NCBI RefSeq assembly: GCF_901709675.1
Contig: NC_051088.1
Span: 1,180,001-1,244,000, forward strand
Length of the DNA stretch: 64,000 nucleotides
Reading direction: 5' to 3'
From: Syngnathus acus
Taxonomy: Eukaryota; Chordata; Actinopteri; Syngnathiformes; Syngnathidae
Shown one piece after another: positions 1 through 10,531 of this stretch. The notes beneath the pieces are model-generated. The model was not told the DNA's origin, did not search any database, and saw nothing but the letters and a program-made list of their open reading frames with translations. Each line of letters begins with the position of its first letter. The first letter of the stretch is position 1. The position numbers and the translations under genes were made by a program.

Positions 1-1183
1 CTGAGATGTTGATAATTGGTCCAACTCGTTTTCAACACTTGTTCAAGGAAACCGCTATAACTATAGATAACCGTACTATCACTCAGAGCGATACTGTAAC
101 TAATCTCGGGGTAATGTTTGACCAAACTCTCTCCTTTCAAAAGCACATTAAGAATATAACCAGAATTGCGTTCTTTCACCTTCGTAATATTGCAAAGATT
201 CGTCCGATCCTCTCGACCGGTGATGCGGAAACTATTATACATGCGTTCGTCACGTCGCGCCTGGACTACTGTAATGTACTATTCTCTGGTCTTCCTAAGT
301 CCCGCATCAAAAGTCTACAGTTAGTACAAAATGCTGCTGCAAGGCTGCTCTCACGGGCAAGAAAATTTGATCACATTACCCCAATATTAGCCAACTTACA
401 TTGGCTCCCGGTCCATTTAAGATGTGACTTCAAGGTTCTTCTATTAACCTATAAATCACTGCATGGCTTAGCGCCTTCGTATCTCGTCGACCTAGTTGTT
501 CCTTATGTTCCGTCTCGTAACCTTCGTTCGCAAAACGCTACCCTTTTAGCGACACCGAGGGCCAAGAAAGTGTCTGCAGGGTCTAGAGCATTTTCTATCC
601 GGGCTCCAGAGCTTTGGAATGCCCTCCCAATGGATATTAGGACTGCTACCTCAGTAGAAACATTTAAGACATGTTTAAAGACACATTTCTATGACATGGC
701 CTTTAACTAACTTGGAGTGGCCGATTCGGCCGGAGTTTGTTTTGTTTTCTCTCCCCCCCCCCCTCCCCGGCCGGGGAGGTGGTTAGGTGGCACCCAAGCT
801 GACAGCGGCTATCTGGATTCTTGTGGGCTAATTCAGGTTGGGGGAACTGCAGCTCAACCTCCACAGCCAGGATAGTAGAGGGCTCCTCCGGCGGCCCTTC
901 GCTCTGACTTGGACATCCACTTTTGATTTTCATATTATGTATTATTTGTGCCCTCTCTGCATCCATTACAACCTGGTGATCCTGAAAGGGGGATCCTTCC
1001 ATCTGTGGTCCCTTCTCAAGGTTTCTCATTTTCCCCGGGCAGGGGTTTTTGAGTTTTTCCTTGCCCTTTTGGGAGCTTAAGATCAGGGGATGCTTTGAGA
1101 ATAATTGTCAATTTTTGTCTATGTGAAGCCCTTTGAGACTGCTTGTGATTTAGGGCTATACAAATAAACTTGACTTGACTTGA
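1..1183 (+). mobile_element. L2-type LINE, 3' end (reverse transcriptase C-terminus and 3' UTR)
   Basis: An open frame enters from the left edge and stops at 708-710. It encodes the C-terminal part of a non-LTR retrotransposon polyprotein, with the block SRLDYCNVLFSGLP, then NLHWLPVHLRCDFKVLLLTYK and SFSIRAPELWNALP-like sequence (seen as AFSIRAPELWNALP). These are typical of fish L2/Maui LINEs. A GC-rich 3' UTR follows and ends in repeated TTGAC units near 1160-1183, the usual kind of L2 tail. The 5' part lies outside the window. At 1183 the sequence passes directly into a reversed Rex3 fragment, so this LINE probably inserted into that Rex3 copy. Confidence 0.82.
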
Positions 1184-1185
1184 CA

Positions 1186-2765
1186 ATGATGTAGAGGTGT
1201 GTCAGCCAGGACAGCCCAACAAAATCCAGAGCCTTTAAGAACTCCGGGCGGATCTCATCCACCCCTGGGGCCTTGCCCCCGAGGAGTTTTTTAACTGCCT
1301 CAGTGACTTCGACCCCAGGGATTGGAGAGTCCACCTCAGAGTCTCCAGGCCCTGCTTCCACAATGGAAGGCATGTTGGTGGAATTGAGGAGGTCTTCGAA
1401 GTATTCTCCCCACCGACTCATGACATCCTGAGTGGAGGTCAGCAGCACGACATCTCCTCTGTAAACAGTGTTGACGGTGCACTGCTTCCCCCTCCTGAGA
1501 CGCCGGATGGTGGTACGTTCCGCTTGGCCATCCGGTACCTGTCGGCTGCCTCCGGAGTCCCACAGGCCAAAACGGCCCGATAAGACTCCCTCTTCAGCTT
1601 GACGGCATCCCTTACCGCCGCTTTCCACCAGCGGGTACGGGGCTTGCCGCCACGACAGGCACCGACCACCTTACGGCCACAGCTCCGGTCGGCTGCCTCA
1701 ACAATGGAGGCACGGAACATGGTCCACTCGGACTCAATGTCCCCCGCCTCCTCCGGGACATGAGAAAAGCTCTGCCGGAGATGGGAGTTGAAGATCTTCC
1801 TGACAGGGGATTCTGCCAGACGTTCCCACCAGACCCTCACAGTACGTTTGGGTCTGAACACCGCTCGGGTTCATATCGGGGGGCCGTTCATCCCAATCAC
1901 GCCCTTCCAGGCCTTACTGTCATTGCCCACGTGAGCATTGAAGTCACCCAGTAGAATGATGGAGTCCCCAGAAGGAGTGCTCTCCAGCACTTCTAAGGAC
2001 CCCAAAAAGGGTGGGTACTCTGAGCTGCTGTTTGCTGCATAGGCACAAACAACAGTCAGGACCGTCCCCCCACCCGAAGGCGGAGGGAGGCTACCCTCTC
2101 GTTCACCGGGGTGAACCCCTATGTGCAGGCGCCCAGCCGCGGCGCAATAAGTATACCCACACCTACTCGACGCCACTCATCGTGGGCAACTCCAGAGTGG
2201 AAGAGAGTACAGCCCCTTTCGAGAGAGCTTGTATCAGAACCCAAACTGTGTGTGGAGGCAAGTCCGACTATGTCTAATCGGAACTTTTCTGCCTCACACA
2301 CCAGCTCGGGCTCCTTTCCAGCCAGAGAGGTGACATTCCATGTCCCAAGAGCCAGCTTCTGCAGCCGGGGATCGGACCGCCAAGGTCGTCGCCCTTGGTC
2401 GCCGCCCAGCTCACTATGCACCCGACCCCTTTGGCCCCTCCCACAGGGTGTGAGCCCATGGGAAGGGGGACCCACGTTCCCTTTTCGGGCTGTGCCCGGC
2501 TGAGCCCCCACCAGACGCTTGCCTTCGAGCCCCACCTCCAGGCCTGGCTCCAGAGGGGGGCCCAGGTGACCCGCGTCCGGGCGAGGGAAAACTAAGTCCA
2601 TATATTTTATTCTTCATAAGGGGTCTTTTGAGCCGTGCTTTGTCTGGCCCCTCACCTAGGACCCTTTTGCCATGGGTGACCCTAACAGGAGCATGAAGCC
2701 CGAGACAACATGGCTCCTAGGATCATAGTGACACGCAAACCCCTCCACCATGATAAGGTGACGAT
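1186..2765 (-). mobile_element. Rex3-type (RTE clade) LINE fragment, degenerate
   Basis: The minus strand carries broken pieces of the same protein as the better copies at 13798-16998 and 55221-58408: the endonuclease block around [13 protein letters not shown] near 1900-1990, the linker with [13 protein letters not shown] near 1750-1800, and the pre-RT block LLGGKAPGVDEIRPEFLKAL near 1215-1300. Frames are interrupted many times. The fragment extends further 5' than the other copies, to about 2765 on this strand. RT and 3' end are missing because the L2 LINE joins at about 1183. It is a dead copy. Confidence 0.8.
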
Positions 2766-2771
2766 ATAAAA

Positions 2772-3060
2772 GTCCCAAGTTAAAGTCCCGATGATCATCG
2801 TCACACACACATCTGGGTGTGGTGAAATTTGTCCTCTGCATTTAACCCATCCCCATGTGATTTTGATCCATCCCCTGGGTGAGAGGGGAGCAGTGAGCAG
2901 CAGCGGTGCCGCGCTCGGAAATAATTTGTTGATCTAACCCCCCAATTCCAACCCTTAATGCTGAGTGCCAAGCAGGGAGTTAATTGGTCCCATTTTTATA
3001 GTCTTTGGTATGACCCGGCCCAAACCACAACCTTCCAGTCTCAGGGCGGACACTCTACTA
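2772..3060 (-). repeat. tRNA-derived SINE, copy 1 (head truncated)
   Basis: Close relative of the SINEs at 38268-38580 and 51812-52108. All share a body running from a GTCACACACACATCTGGGTG block to a GACCCGGCC block and a CTCAGGGCGGACACTCTAC block. Read on the minus strand the 5' head is tRNA-like (A- and B-box-like pol III promoter) and the tail is GGGACTTTAACTT. Here the B box is degraded and the head is cut at 3060, where a hAT terminus begins. It sits at the edge of the Rex3 fragment. Confidence 0.8.
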
Positions 3061-3186
3061 CAGGGGTCACCAACACGTTGCCGCGGGCACCAGGTCGCCC
3101 GTGAGGACCGCATGAGTCGCCCACAGGACTGTTCTAAAATTAGCTCAAATAGCGGCACTTGTCAGTAAGCTGCATCTATTTTATTT
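3061..3186. repeat. hAT-type left terminus
   Basis: CAGGGGTCACCAACACG at 3061 is the common start of Charlie-like hAT elements. It is followed by a GC-rich block typical of such ends (GCGGGCACCAGGTCGCCCG). No matching right end was found. The preceding 8 bases are CTCTACTA, so the element probably landed in the tRNA-like head of the SINE. No coding capacity is visible. Confidence 0.5.
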
Positions 3187-3188
3187 TA

Positions 3189-4034
3189 CAGTCAAACCTC
3201 GGTTTTCGAACGTCCTGGTTCTCGAACAAATTGGAATTCTAACAAAAAATTCGAGAATTTTTTGCTTCGGTTGTCGAATAAAATTCGGAGGTCGAACCTC
3301 GCGAGATGAGCCGGGAGGACCCGAGAAAACCCGACCGCGTGGCCCGGATGCCGACTGACTCCGTTGTTATTGTATTTTCGTTACTTTGAGGATTGTATTA
3401 ACCCCTAATCATTCCTCCACAGAAAGCAAGTGGGAGCAGTAAAGCCATCCTAAAACACACAGACGCTCTTAAAGCAATGTGACAGTGAGCGTCCGGCGTC
3501 CTGCGGTTGCGCGATTGGACCAAATGAAGCTTCCAGCGCACTGAGGTCCACTTAAATTTTGGAAAGTACATCAGGACTTTAAAAATATTTTCCAAATTTT
3601 AGCGACGGCTCTGTCACAATAATGCGACCAGCGCGCAACAGTTGCGCGTTCGGCGGTGCGCTGCAGTTGCACGATCGGACAAAATTAAGATCCCTGTACA
3701 CTTAGGTCCACTTAAATTTTGGAAAGTACATCAGGACTTTAAAAATATTTTCTAACTTTCAGCGACGGCTCTGTCAAAATAATGCGACCAGCGTGGTACA
3801 GTTATGCGGTGGGCGGCGCGCTACGGTTGCGTGTTCGGCGGTGCGCTGCAGTTGCGCGATCGAACAAAAATGCGCAAATGAAAAAATGCTTAAAAAAGGT
3901 GTTTTTTTTTGTCTTGGAACGGATAAAAATGTTTTCCATTATTTGTAAGGGGAAAAATAGATTCGGAATTCGACCGATTCACTTATCGAACCGCCTTCTG
4001 GAACGGATTGTGGTCGAAAACCGAGGTTTGACTG
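3189..4034 (+). mobile_element. pogo/Tigger-like non-autonomous DNA transposon
   Basis: Inverted termini CAGTCAAACCTCGGTTTTCG (3189) and the complementary CGAAAACCGAGGTTTGACTG (ending 4034) are flanked on both sides by TA (3187-3188, 4035-4036), the duplication of the Tc1/mariner superfamily. The TIR style fits pogo/Tigger. A block near 3412-3490 matches the start of a short transposase-like frame that is better preserved in the second copy at 58571; here it lacks the ATG. The centre holds a diverged duplication with a period of about 160 bp (GGTCCACTTAAATTTTGG at 3545 and 3705). There is no transposase catalytic core, so it is an internal-deletion derivative. Confidence 0.8.
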
Positions 4035-4036
4035 TA

Positions 4037-4436
4037 CTTTTTTTGCCCCATTGTACATATTGCCATGAGAAGCGGTTAACCAAATGTCTGATTTTTACGT
4101 TTTCATGCACAAAAATAAAAACAAGGAATAAAACACTCAAACACCAGTTTATTAAAATATTAATAATATAAATAAATTTCAAACCTGCAATCTAATGTGA
4201 ACTTGCAGTAGATATAAAGGATAACAATATTTAGGCGTTTAAATAACACATTATTTAAGAACTACTGTAAGTATTATAAAATAAAGATTTCCCAAATAGA
4301 AGCATAATCTCCCCGTTGTGGCATACTGGAGCATCTCTTCATGCAATAAAATTAGCTGTTAGCTTGGAGAAAACAAGCACGAAAGAGTTGGTGTTTCAGT
4401 CTTTCCTTAGCAAACCGTAAATTTACATTCTGGCTT
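4037..4436. other. AT-rich sequence, nothing recognised
   Basis: About 400 bases of AT-rich DNA between the Tigger element and the GTTCACTCACTG-rich repeat. No convincing ORF, TIR pair or splice-bounded exon was seen. It may be further interior of the hAT that starts at 3061. Confidence 0.4.
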
Positions 4437-5450
4437 ACATATTTCACGTTCATTCACTGAATTGTTGACGCCAGGAGACACAACACGTTCACTGACTTCA
4501 TGCACAGGAAGGCAGTTCACTCACTGACTCGTTCGCGAACGGGAAAGTCAGCACTCGTTCACTCACTGATCTGTTCTCGCGATGAATGTTAAAGGCAAAT
4601 CACTCACTCGCCGACTCGTTCAATCACAGACCCATTCAGTTGATGAACGGGAAATGCAATTCACTGGCTCGTTTATCAAAGTCAAAGTCAGCTTTATTGT
4701 CAATCCCTTCATATGTCAAGACACACAAAGAAACCGAAATTCCGTTTCCTCTATCCCACGGTGACGAGACACACAAGTAGACGACACAAAATAAAAACAA
4801 GAAGGCACAAACAATAAATAATAAATAAAAATAATAAATAAACAAAATGAGCGATGAATAAATAATAAACCAATAACCCAATAAATAAGAGGAGCAAAAC
4901 CGAGCCAGTGTGCATACAGCAGACAGTAAAGAACAGGACGCTACGCAGAAAGGGGGAGCGAGTTCAGGATCCTAACAGCCTGGAGTATGAAGCTGTTGGA
5001 GAGTCTGGTGGTGCGGGAGCGCAGGCTCCTGTACCGCCTCCCAGAGGGCAGAAGATCAAACAAAGAGTGAGCGGGGTGACTCACATCACTCACAATCTTG
5101 GTCGCCTTGCGGGTGAGATGGGAGGTGTAAATGTCCTTCAAGGAGGGGAGAGAAGCACCAATAGTCTTACCAGCCGTTTTCACTATGCGCTGCAGGGCCT
5201 TCAAGTCGTAGTCAGTGCAGCTTTATGAACGGGAAGTTACGTCATATTTCTTCTTCGTTTTGTTTTACGGCGGGGTGGCACCAGCTTCAATGCGCATTAC
5301 CGACACTTACTGTGTCAGATAAGTTACGTTATTGCATGTTGAAGTCATGAACTGAAAAAAGAAAAAATCACTTAAGGAAGTGATCTATTCACTCGCGTTC
5401 ACTGAAAATATTCGTTCTTTTGAACGAATCGTTCATTCACGAGCCAACAC
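4437..5450. mobile_element. Non-autonomous hAT-like repeat, right end at about 5450
   Basis: 4437-4672 and 5229-5450 are rich in GTTCACTCACTGAC-like motifs and end in GAACGAATCGTTCATTCACG, then AGCCAACACTAG. This matches a common fish DNA-transposon end whose reverse complement begins TAGTGTTGGCTCG. The matching left end was not found. A LINE end (4674-5224) splits it. Superfamily assignment is uncertain. Confidence 0.45.
4674..5224 (-). mobile_element. 5'-truncated CR1/Rex1-clade LINE, 3' end
   Basis: The minus strand encodes the C-terminus of a LINE polyprotein (KALQRIVKTAGKTIGASLPS, then SHPAHSLFDLLPSGRRYRSL). It resembles the C-terminus of the long LINE at 33385-36632. The 3' UTR ends with AATAAAGCTGACTTTGACTTTGA, whose plus-strand complement begins at about 4676. 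The surrounding repeat reads through if this segment is removed, leaving about 5 bp (TTTAT) shared at the edges. An 80-bp tail of the same family lies at 13350-13431. Confidence 0.78.
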
Positions 5451-5758
5451 TAGGCGGCAGTAACTCAGAGAGCGCAGTCGCAGTTACGCAGTGCTGCTGT
5501 ACTTTAGTTGCGCTCCTGTCGTTTACAGAGAGCTAAAATTTTAAATTTTACGAGGTAGTGATATTCCCATTTTTATGCGTTGATACCTTTATAGGTAGTT
5601 TATTTGAATAAGGCTGGTTTCGGCACCGATACAGCCCGTCCCTAAAAAAAAAATAATCATTGACAATGAAATAAACTTTGTAAAAATTTTTTTTATAAGA
5701 AATCAATTCTGGATGAAGGAATAAAATGACATTTAATTTTTTTGCCCATCTTTTGCAG
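5451..5758. other. ebi3 intron, unassigned sequence before the exon
   Basis: No transposon end was recognised between the repeat end at 5450 and the exon at 5759. The last 20 bases form a good polypyrimidine tract and AG acceptor (TTTTTTTGCCCATCTTTTGCAG). Confidence 0.5.
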
Positions 5759-5879
5759 GTGTGGTATTGCCACCTACCCGACTTGAAGATGCTGACAAAT
5801 TACATTATCAATGTGACTACGCTGTCTTCTACTGGAAGCAGCAGCTTTCATCTCAGCAGCTTCATGCTGGAGGACATTG
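5759..5879 (+). CDS. ebi3: EBI3 (IL-27 beta subunit), internal exon
   Basis: This 121-nt exon is bounded by TTTTGCAG and G|GTAAGT. It enters in phase 0 and leaves with one base of a codon, which the next exon completes as Val. It encodes CHLPDLKMLTNYIINVTTL followed by a Ser/Thr-rich stretch (TGSSSF). This corresponds to the end of the first fibronectin III domain of mammalian EBI3, around its YVLNVTAVHPWGSSSSF segment. EBI3 is a secreted, receptor-like partner that pairs with p28 (IL-27) or IL-12p35 (IL-35). Two N-linked glycosylation sequons are not required here; one NVT is visible. The earlier exons (signal peptide, start of domain 1) are not in the window: 1-5750 is almost wholly repeat sequence. 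Confidence 0.88.
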
Positions 5880-6001
5880 GTAAGTTGTAGCTAACCATAA
5901 TGGCCGAAACATACATCTCGAAAATTTCTGTGAAAATTTAAATGGGACTGTTAAACCCGCATTTGTGGCGAACAATTAAACAATAATGGTAATAATCCAT
6001 T

Positions 6002-6206
6002 CGTCCATCCGCCTGTCCATGTGCCCGTCCATCCATCCATCCATCCATCCATCCATCCATCCATCCATCCATCCATCCATCCATCCATCCATCCATCCAT
6101 CCATCCATCCGTTCCCTCCCTCCCTCCCTCCGTCCGTCCGTCCGTCCGTCCGCCCGTCTGTCCATCCATCCATCCATCCATCCATCCATCCATCCATCCA
6201 TCCATC
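6002..6206. repeat. ATCC microsatellite in ebi3 intron
   Basis: A tract of CATC tetranucleotides (about 6025-6110) grades into CCCT and CCGT units (6110-6160) and back into CATC (6162-6206), then CTCTACCGCTTATCCGG. That ending resembles the reversed 3' end of Rex3 elements (TCCGCTTATCCGG beside CATC repeats at 55221), so the array may have grown from an old Rex3 tail. Open frames of repeated MDGW or HPSI across it are artefacts of the repeat. Confidence 0.9.
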
Positions 6207-7255
6207 CTCTACCGCTTATCCGGAATCATGAAGATAGCAGTAATATCATTGTTATTATTATTGTTGTTGTTGTTGAAGGCGGGAAAATCAACTCTTTTTA
6301 AATGACCAATAGACTAATAAAGTCTGATCCCTTTGTGGAGTTCCGAGGTGGTTGTTGGGTGGGTACAGGAATTAACACACGCATTTGACTTTCGCGTCAG
6401 CGAAACAAGAAAGTATTTATTCCTACCAAAATTGTCTAAATACAGCAAGCCAATTCTCTAAGTGGAGCTCTGGGTCACATCTGTCCTAAACTGCGAAGGT
6501 AACGATGCAGCGTGAGGAAAAATGTATTTCCCTGACCCATTTTTTATAGAGAACATGTCAACAAAAGGACATGCCTTGCTGTTTGTATGTGTGTTCTTGG
6601 TTGTTGGCAGCCGTGAAGATAATTGTGTGTGAGGCTGGTCAGCAAGCCCTACTGCATTGATAATTCAGGAGTGGTCATGTCCTCCCTTTGTGGGGCTGAA
6701 GTTTCCCAGATGGGGATAATTAGTGCGCGTTTGATGTCCTTCAAGTTATCTTGTCCTCCACGTGGGATTGATGTCTGGGGCCCCCCTCCTCTGCTTTGGG
6801 GGTTTCCACTGCAAGCTCCATCTGAGTTCACTATAGTTTCTCCAGACATTCTCCACACATTCTCAGTAAATGAAAAGTAATTACAGTCATCCTTCGCTCC
6901 TTCGCGGTTCATTTATCGTGGCCTCAGTACATCGCGGGTTTTAATGAAAACAATGAAAACAAATATTGCGGATATATTCGGCGTTACTTGGGAGTTGTCT
7001 GCCCATATGATTTTACAGCACACGATTGACCGATAGGAGACCAATGGGAACATGTTGATCTGTATCCTTGCCGATGATTGGCTTAGAGCTGTAAGAGCAG
7101 CTCTAACCAGGCTTTATCTCAATCTTCTGCTACTAGTGATGTGCATTCCAGTTCTTTTGTGTGAACTGAATCTTTAGAATCAGTTCACTCAATAGAATTG
7201 TTCACCGAATCGAAACACCTCGAAACATTTCGCAACTTTTTTTATGTTTTTGCAG
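6207..7255. other. Rest of ebi3 intron; possible DNA-transposon ends
   Basis: A short ATT/GTT microsatellite lies at 6247-6276. ACAGTCATCCTTCGCTCC at about 6888 followed by TTCGCGGTTCATTTATCG resembles a pogo/Tigger-type left end; related sequence occurs reversed inside the elements at 26150 and 52665. 7134-7210 (GTGATGTGCATTCCAGTTC, repeats of TTCACTC) resembles a hAT-type end. No full elements and no genes were recognised. Confidence 0.4.
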
Positions 7256-7419
7256 TGAAACCCGACCCCCCTGTGGATGTCAAGGTGTTGGCCTACTATG
7301 CCAGGAATGTGCTGGTGGAATGGTCGGCGCCCCCGACGTGGTCTCACCTGGACATGGTACCCCTCAAGTATCAGATCACATACCAATGGGACCACAAGGG
7401 TCGAACCAAGTCTGTCAGT
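7256..7419 (+). CDS. ebi3: EBI3, exon for start of second fibronectin III domain
   Basis: This 164-nt exon lies between TGTTTTTGCAG and AGT|GTAAGT. It completes the split Val codon and encodes KPDPPVDVKVLAYYARNVLV, then EWSAPPTWSHLDMVPLKYQI and TYQWDHKGRTKSVS. The KPDPP-V start and the W-x-x-P-x-x-W pattern match the second fibronectin III domain of EBI3 (IIKPDPPEGV in mammals). It leaves in phase 0, matching the next exon at 10532. The following intron is 3.1 kb and carries a Tc1 transposon. Confidence 0.92.
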
Positions 7420-7438
7420 GTAAGTTCAAAGACCACAC

Positions 7439-7535
7439 TCGTTTTACATATATATCATATATATACATATATATATATACATATATACATACTATATATA
7501 TAGTATAGGTAAAGGGCTCAACATATATATATATA
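7439..7535. repeat. AT-rich TATA microsatellite beside Tc1
   Basis: Runs of ATAT and TATAC units directly after the exon and up to the Tc1 left end. It supplied the TA target. Similar TATATA sequence continues past the right end at 9295. Confidence 0.8.
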
Positions 7536-7752
7536 CAGTGCCTTGCGAAAGTATTCGGCCCCCTTGAACCTTTCAACATTTCGCCACATTTCAGGCTTCA
7601 AACAAAGATATAAAATTGTAATTTTTTGTCAAGAATCAACAACAAGTGGGACACAATCGTGAAGTGGAACGAAATTTATTGGATAATTTAAACTTTTTTA
7701 ACAAATAAAAAACTGAAAAGTGGGGCGTGCAATATTATTCGGCCCCCTTGCG

Positions 7753-8906
7753 CTAATACTTTGTAGCGCCACCTTTTGCTGCAATTACAGCTGCAAGTCG
7801 CTTGGGGTATGTCTCTATCAGTTTTGCACATCGAGAGACTGGAATTCTTGCCCATTCTTCCTTGCAAAACAGCTCGAGCTCAGTGAGGTTGGATGGAGAG
7901 CGTTTGTGAACAGCAGTCTTCAGCTCTTTCCACAGATTCTCGATTGGATTCAGGTCTGGACTTTGACTTGGCCATTCTAACACCTGGATACGTCTATTTG
8001 TGAACCATTCCATTGTAGATTTGGCTTTATGTTTTGGATCATTGTCCTGTTGGAAGATAAATCTCCGTCCCAGTCTCAGGTCTTTTGCAGACTCCAACAG
8101 GTTTTCTTCCAGAATGGTCCTGTATTTGGCTCCATCCATCTTCCCATCAATTTTAGCCATCTTCCCTGTCCTGCTGAAGAAAAGCAGGCCCAAACCCTGA
8201 TGCTGCCACCACCATGTTTGACAGTGGGGATGGTGTGTTCAGGGTGATGAGCTGTGTTGCTTTTACGCCAAACATATCGTTTTGCATTGTGGCCAAAAAG
8301 TTCGATTTTGGTTTCATCTGACCAGAGCACCTTCTTCCACATGTTTGGTGTGTCTCCCAGGTGGCTTGTGGCAAACTTTAAACGAGACTTTTTATGGATA
8401 TCTTTGAGAAATGGCTTTCTTCTTGCCACTCTTCCATAAAGGCCAGATTTGTGCAGTGCACGACTGATTGTTGTCCTATGGACAGACTCTCCCACCTCAG
8501 CTGTAGTTATCTGCAGTTCATCCAGAGTGATCATGGGCCTCTTGGCTGCATCTCTGATATATCTTTTACTTTTTTGAAACTTTTACCCCCTTCCCCGCAT
8601 GCGTGTGCGTGTATGTTAAGTGTACTGCTGCTTACAAAGGAGTTTCCCCATTGAGGGAATAATAAAGGATTATCTTATCTTATCTTATCTTATCAGTCTT
8701 CTCCTTGTTTGAGATGAAAGTTTGGAGGGACGGCCGGGTCTTGGTAGATTTGCAGTGGTCTGATACTCCTTCCATTTCAATATAATTGCTTGCACAGTGC
8801 TCCTTGAGATGTTTAAAGCTTGGGAAATCTTTTTGTATCCAAATCCGGCTTTAAACTTCTCCACAACAGTATCTCGGACCTGCCTGGTGTGTTCCTTTGT
8901 CTTCAT
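7753..8906 (-). pseudogene. Tc1 transposase, disrupted
   Basis: The start at 8906 gives MKTKEHTRQVRDTVVEKFKA, a paired-like helix-turn-helix with a GRPSKLS AT-hook-like motif. Further down lie the DDE catalytic blocks VLWSDETKIELFG, FIFQQDNDPKH and NPIENLWKELK; the last two Asp/Glu spacing fits DD34E. The frame ends near 7753 (AAVIAAKGGATKY). It is broken by an inserted LINE tail at 8559-8694 and by a frameshift near 8150-8190 (between RVWACFSSAGQG and the following segment). All three catalytic residues survive, so inactivation looks recent. Confidence 0.92.
8559..8694 (+). mobile_element. 5'-truncated LINE tail with (TATCT)n end, inserted in Tc1
   Basis: The block TTAAGTGTACTGCTGCTTAC, then GGAGTTTCCCCATTGAGGGA and repeated TATCT, matches the 3' end of the nearly full-length LINE at 47796-51225 (there on the minus strand). 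It interrupts the transposase sequence between CTGCATCTCTGAT and CAGTCTTCTCC, with at most a few bases of target duplication. Confidence 0.85.
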
Positions 8907-9296
8907 GGTTCTCTCTGCGCTTTAAACAGAACCCTGAGACTATCAAAGAGCAGGTGCATTTATACGGAGACTTGATTACACACAGGTCCATTCTATTTAT
9001 CATCATCAGTCATTTAGGACAATATTGGATCATTCAAAGATCCTCACTGAACTTCTGGAGTGAGTTTGCTGCACTGAAAGTAAAGGGGCCGAATAATATT
9101 GCACGCCCCACTTTTCAGTTTTTTATTTGTTAAAAAAGTTTAAATTATCCAATAAATTTCGTTCCACTTCACGATTGTGTCCCACTTGTTGATTCTTGAC
9201 AAAAAATTAAAATTTTATATCTTTATGTTTGAAGCCTGAAATGTGGCGAAATGTTGAAAGGTTCAAGGGGGCCGAACACTTTCGCAAGGCACTGTA

Positions 9297-10531
9297 TATA
9301 TATGTAGTATACTATATCATAATACATACTTGGGCTGCTCGATTATGGGTAGAAATCATTATTATGATTATTCTGTTCAATATTGAAGTCACAATTATTT
9401 ACACGATTATATTTTTGAAATTGGAAAAGCATGTATTCAACATGTTTGGCACAGCATTTACTGAAAAAAAAACACTCTCCTGTTAAGAGTTGGGAAAGTT
9501 AATTTTCTACACAAACTAGTTCAAAGTTCAGTTCACAAATTTTTAAATGAACTCGTCAGTTCATAGTTCATAATTGAAATTTTATGAACTATGTTTATGG
9601 TTCCAAAAATGAAGTTTATAGCGCTTTTCTTCCTACAATGAAAAAAAAAAAGAATGAAAAAAAATACTATGAGCTGTTACCTTCTGGCATTTTGGGATTT
9701 TGTCTTTGTTTTCACCCATTCCATTCACACTTTCTTGTTTGCTCAAAGAACCAGAAAACATTTAGAATTTGGGACATGAAAATGCAAGGGTAAAGATGCA
9801 AATAAATTACAAAAACAACAGAAACAATCTCTTTAAGAGTAATTCCTGAATGCTCTCACAGGGTGATAACTTAACATTGCCGTTTAACAAAAGAGTGGGG
9901 GGAAGGGGCACTGCTCGTCATGCAACACGAGTTTTCATCGAATGGAGCATCTGTCATCGCGCCGTGCGAGTGTTTGTGACTGGGCTTGCCAAATCCTTTT
10001 CCCCTGCCTGTTTAAGCCTTGTTTAGAGTGTGTTTAGTGGGGTTTAATTCTGAAGTCCAAGAGAAAACCTGGCATCCTTGAGCGAAAGTAAACTGACGTT
10101 CAAAACCATTCGATGTCCCCAAAATGAGGGCGTTCACAAAAACGTTCACGGAGAAAAACTGAATCAGGTGGCGTAGTAGAAACAGGTGGCAGGCAAACGT
10201 GTATCGAGGCAGATTAGCCACTGCAGACTGACGGGCTTGCGGGGTTTAAATGCACGCCCTAATCAGCCATTAACAAGGGCACAGGTGGCACTGATTAGTG
10301 CTCACAGCTCCGTATTGGATATGCACGCTCCCACGGAGCAACACAAGGGCGCGTCAGCCGGCCAGCACAGCGAGAGCAGAGCGGTAGTTTTTTTGTACGG
10401 TGAGCTATAGTAAATTGGAACCAATTATCAGTGATAAACAAAGGATCACTGTATGTTTCTATAGACGGACGGACGGACAAACTGACACTGTCTTTGTACC
10501 CTTGCTGATTGTGGCCTTCTGGTTCCTGCAG
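9297..10531. other. ebi3 intron remainder
   Basis: 9325-9415 (GGGCTGCTCGATTATGGGTA, repeats of ATTATTATGATTATT) resembles the end of a common fish DNA transposon. 9490-9590 has GTTCA/TGAAC-rich sequence like the hAT-style ends elsewhere. The remainder to 10531 is unassigned. The stretch ends in a good acceptor (CTTCTGGTTCCTGCAG). Confidence 0.4.

Larger units (their letters stand above)
7536..9294 (-). mobile_element. Tc1-like DNA transposon
   Basis: Both ends begin CAGTGCCTTGCGAAAGT(A/G) TTCGGCCCCCTTG and form inverted repeats of about 210 bp (7536 to about 7748; about 9085 to 9294), nearly identical apart from a few bases. TA flanks each side (7534-7535, 9295-9296). The 1759-bp length is a normal 1.6-kb Tc1 plus a 136-bp LINE tail at 8559-8694. 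It lies in the ebi3 intron, antisense to the gene. Confidence 0.95.

Noticed and set aside
4908-5228. 106-codon plus-strand ORF
   Set aside because: It is antisense to the clear LINE C-terminus on the minus strand at 4941-5204.
5938-6305. Long open frames of repeated MDGW and HPSI residues on both strands
   Set aside because: They are translations of an ATCC/GGAT microsatellite, which is open in all frames; no gene evidence.
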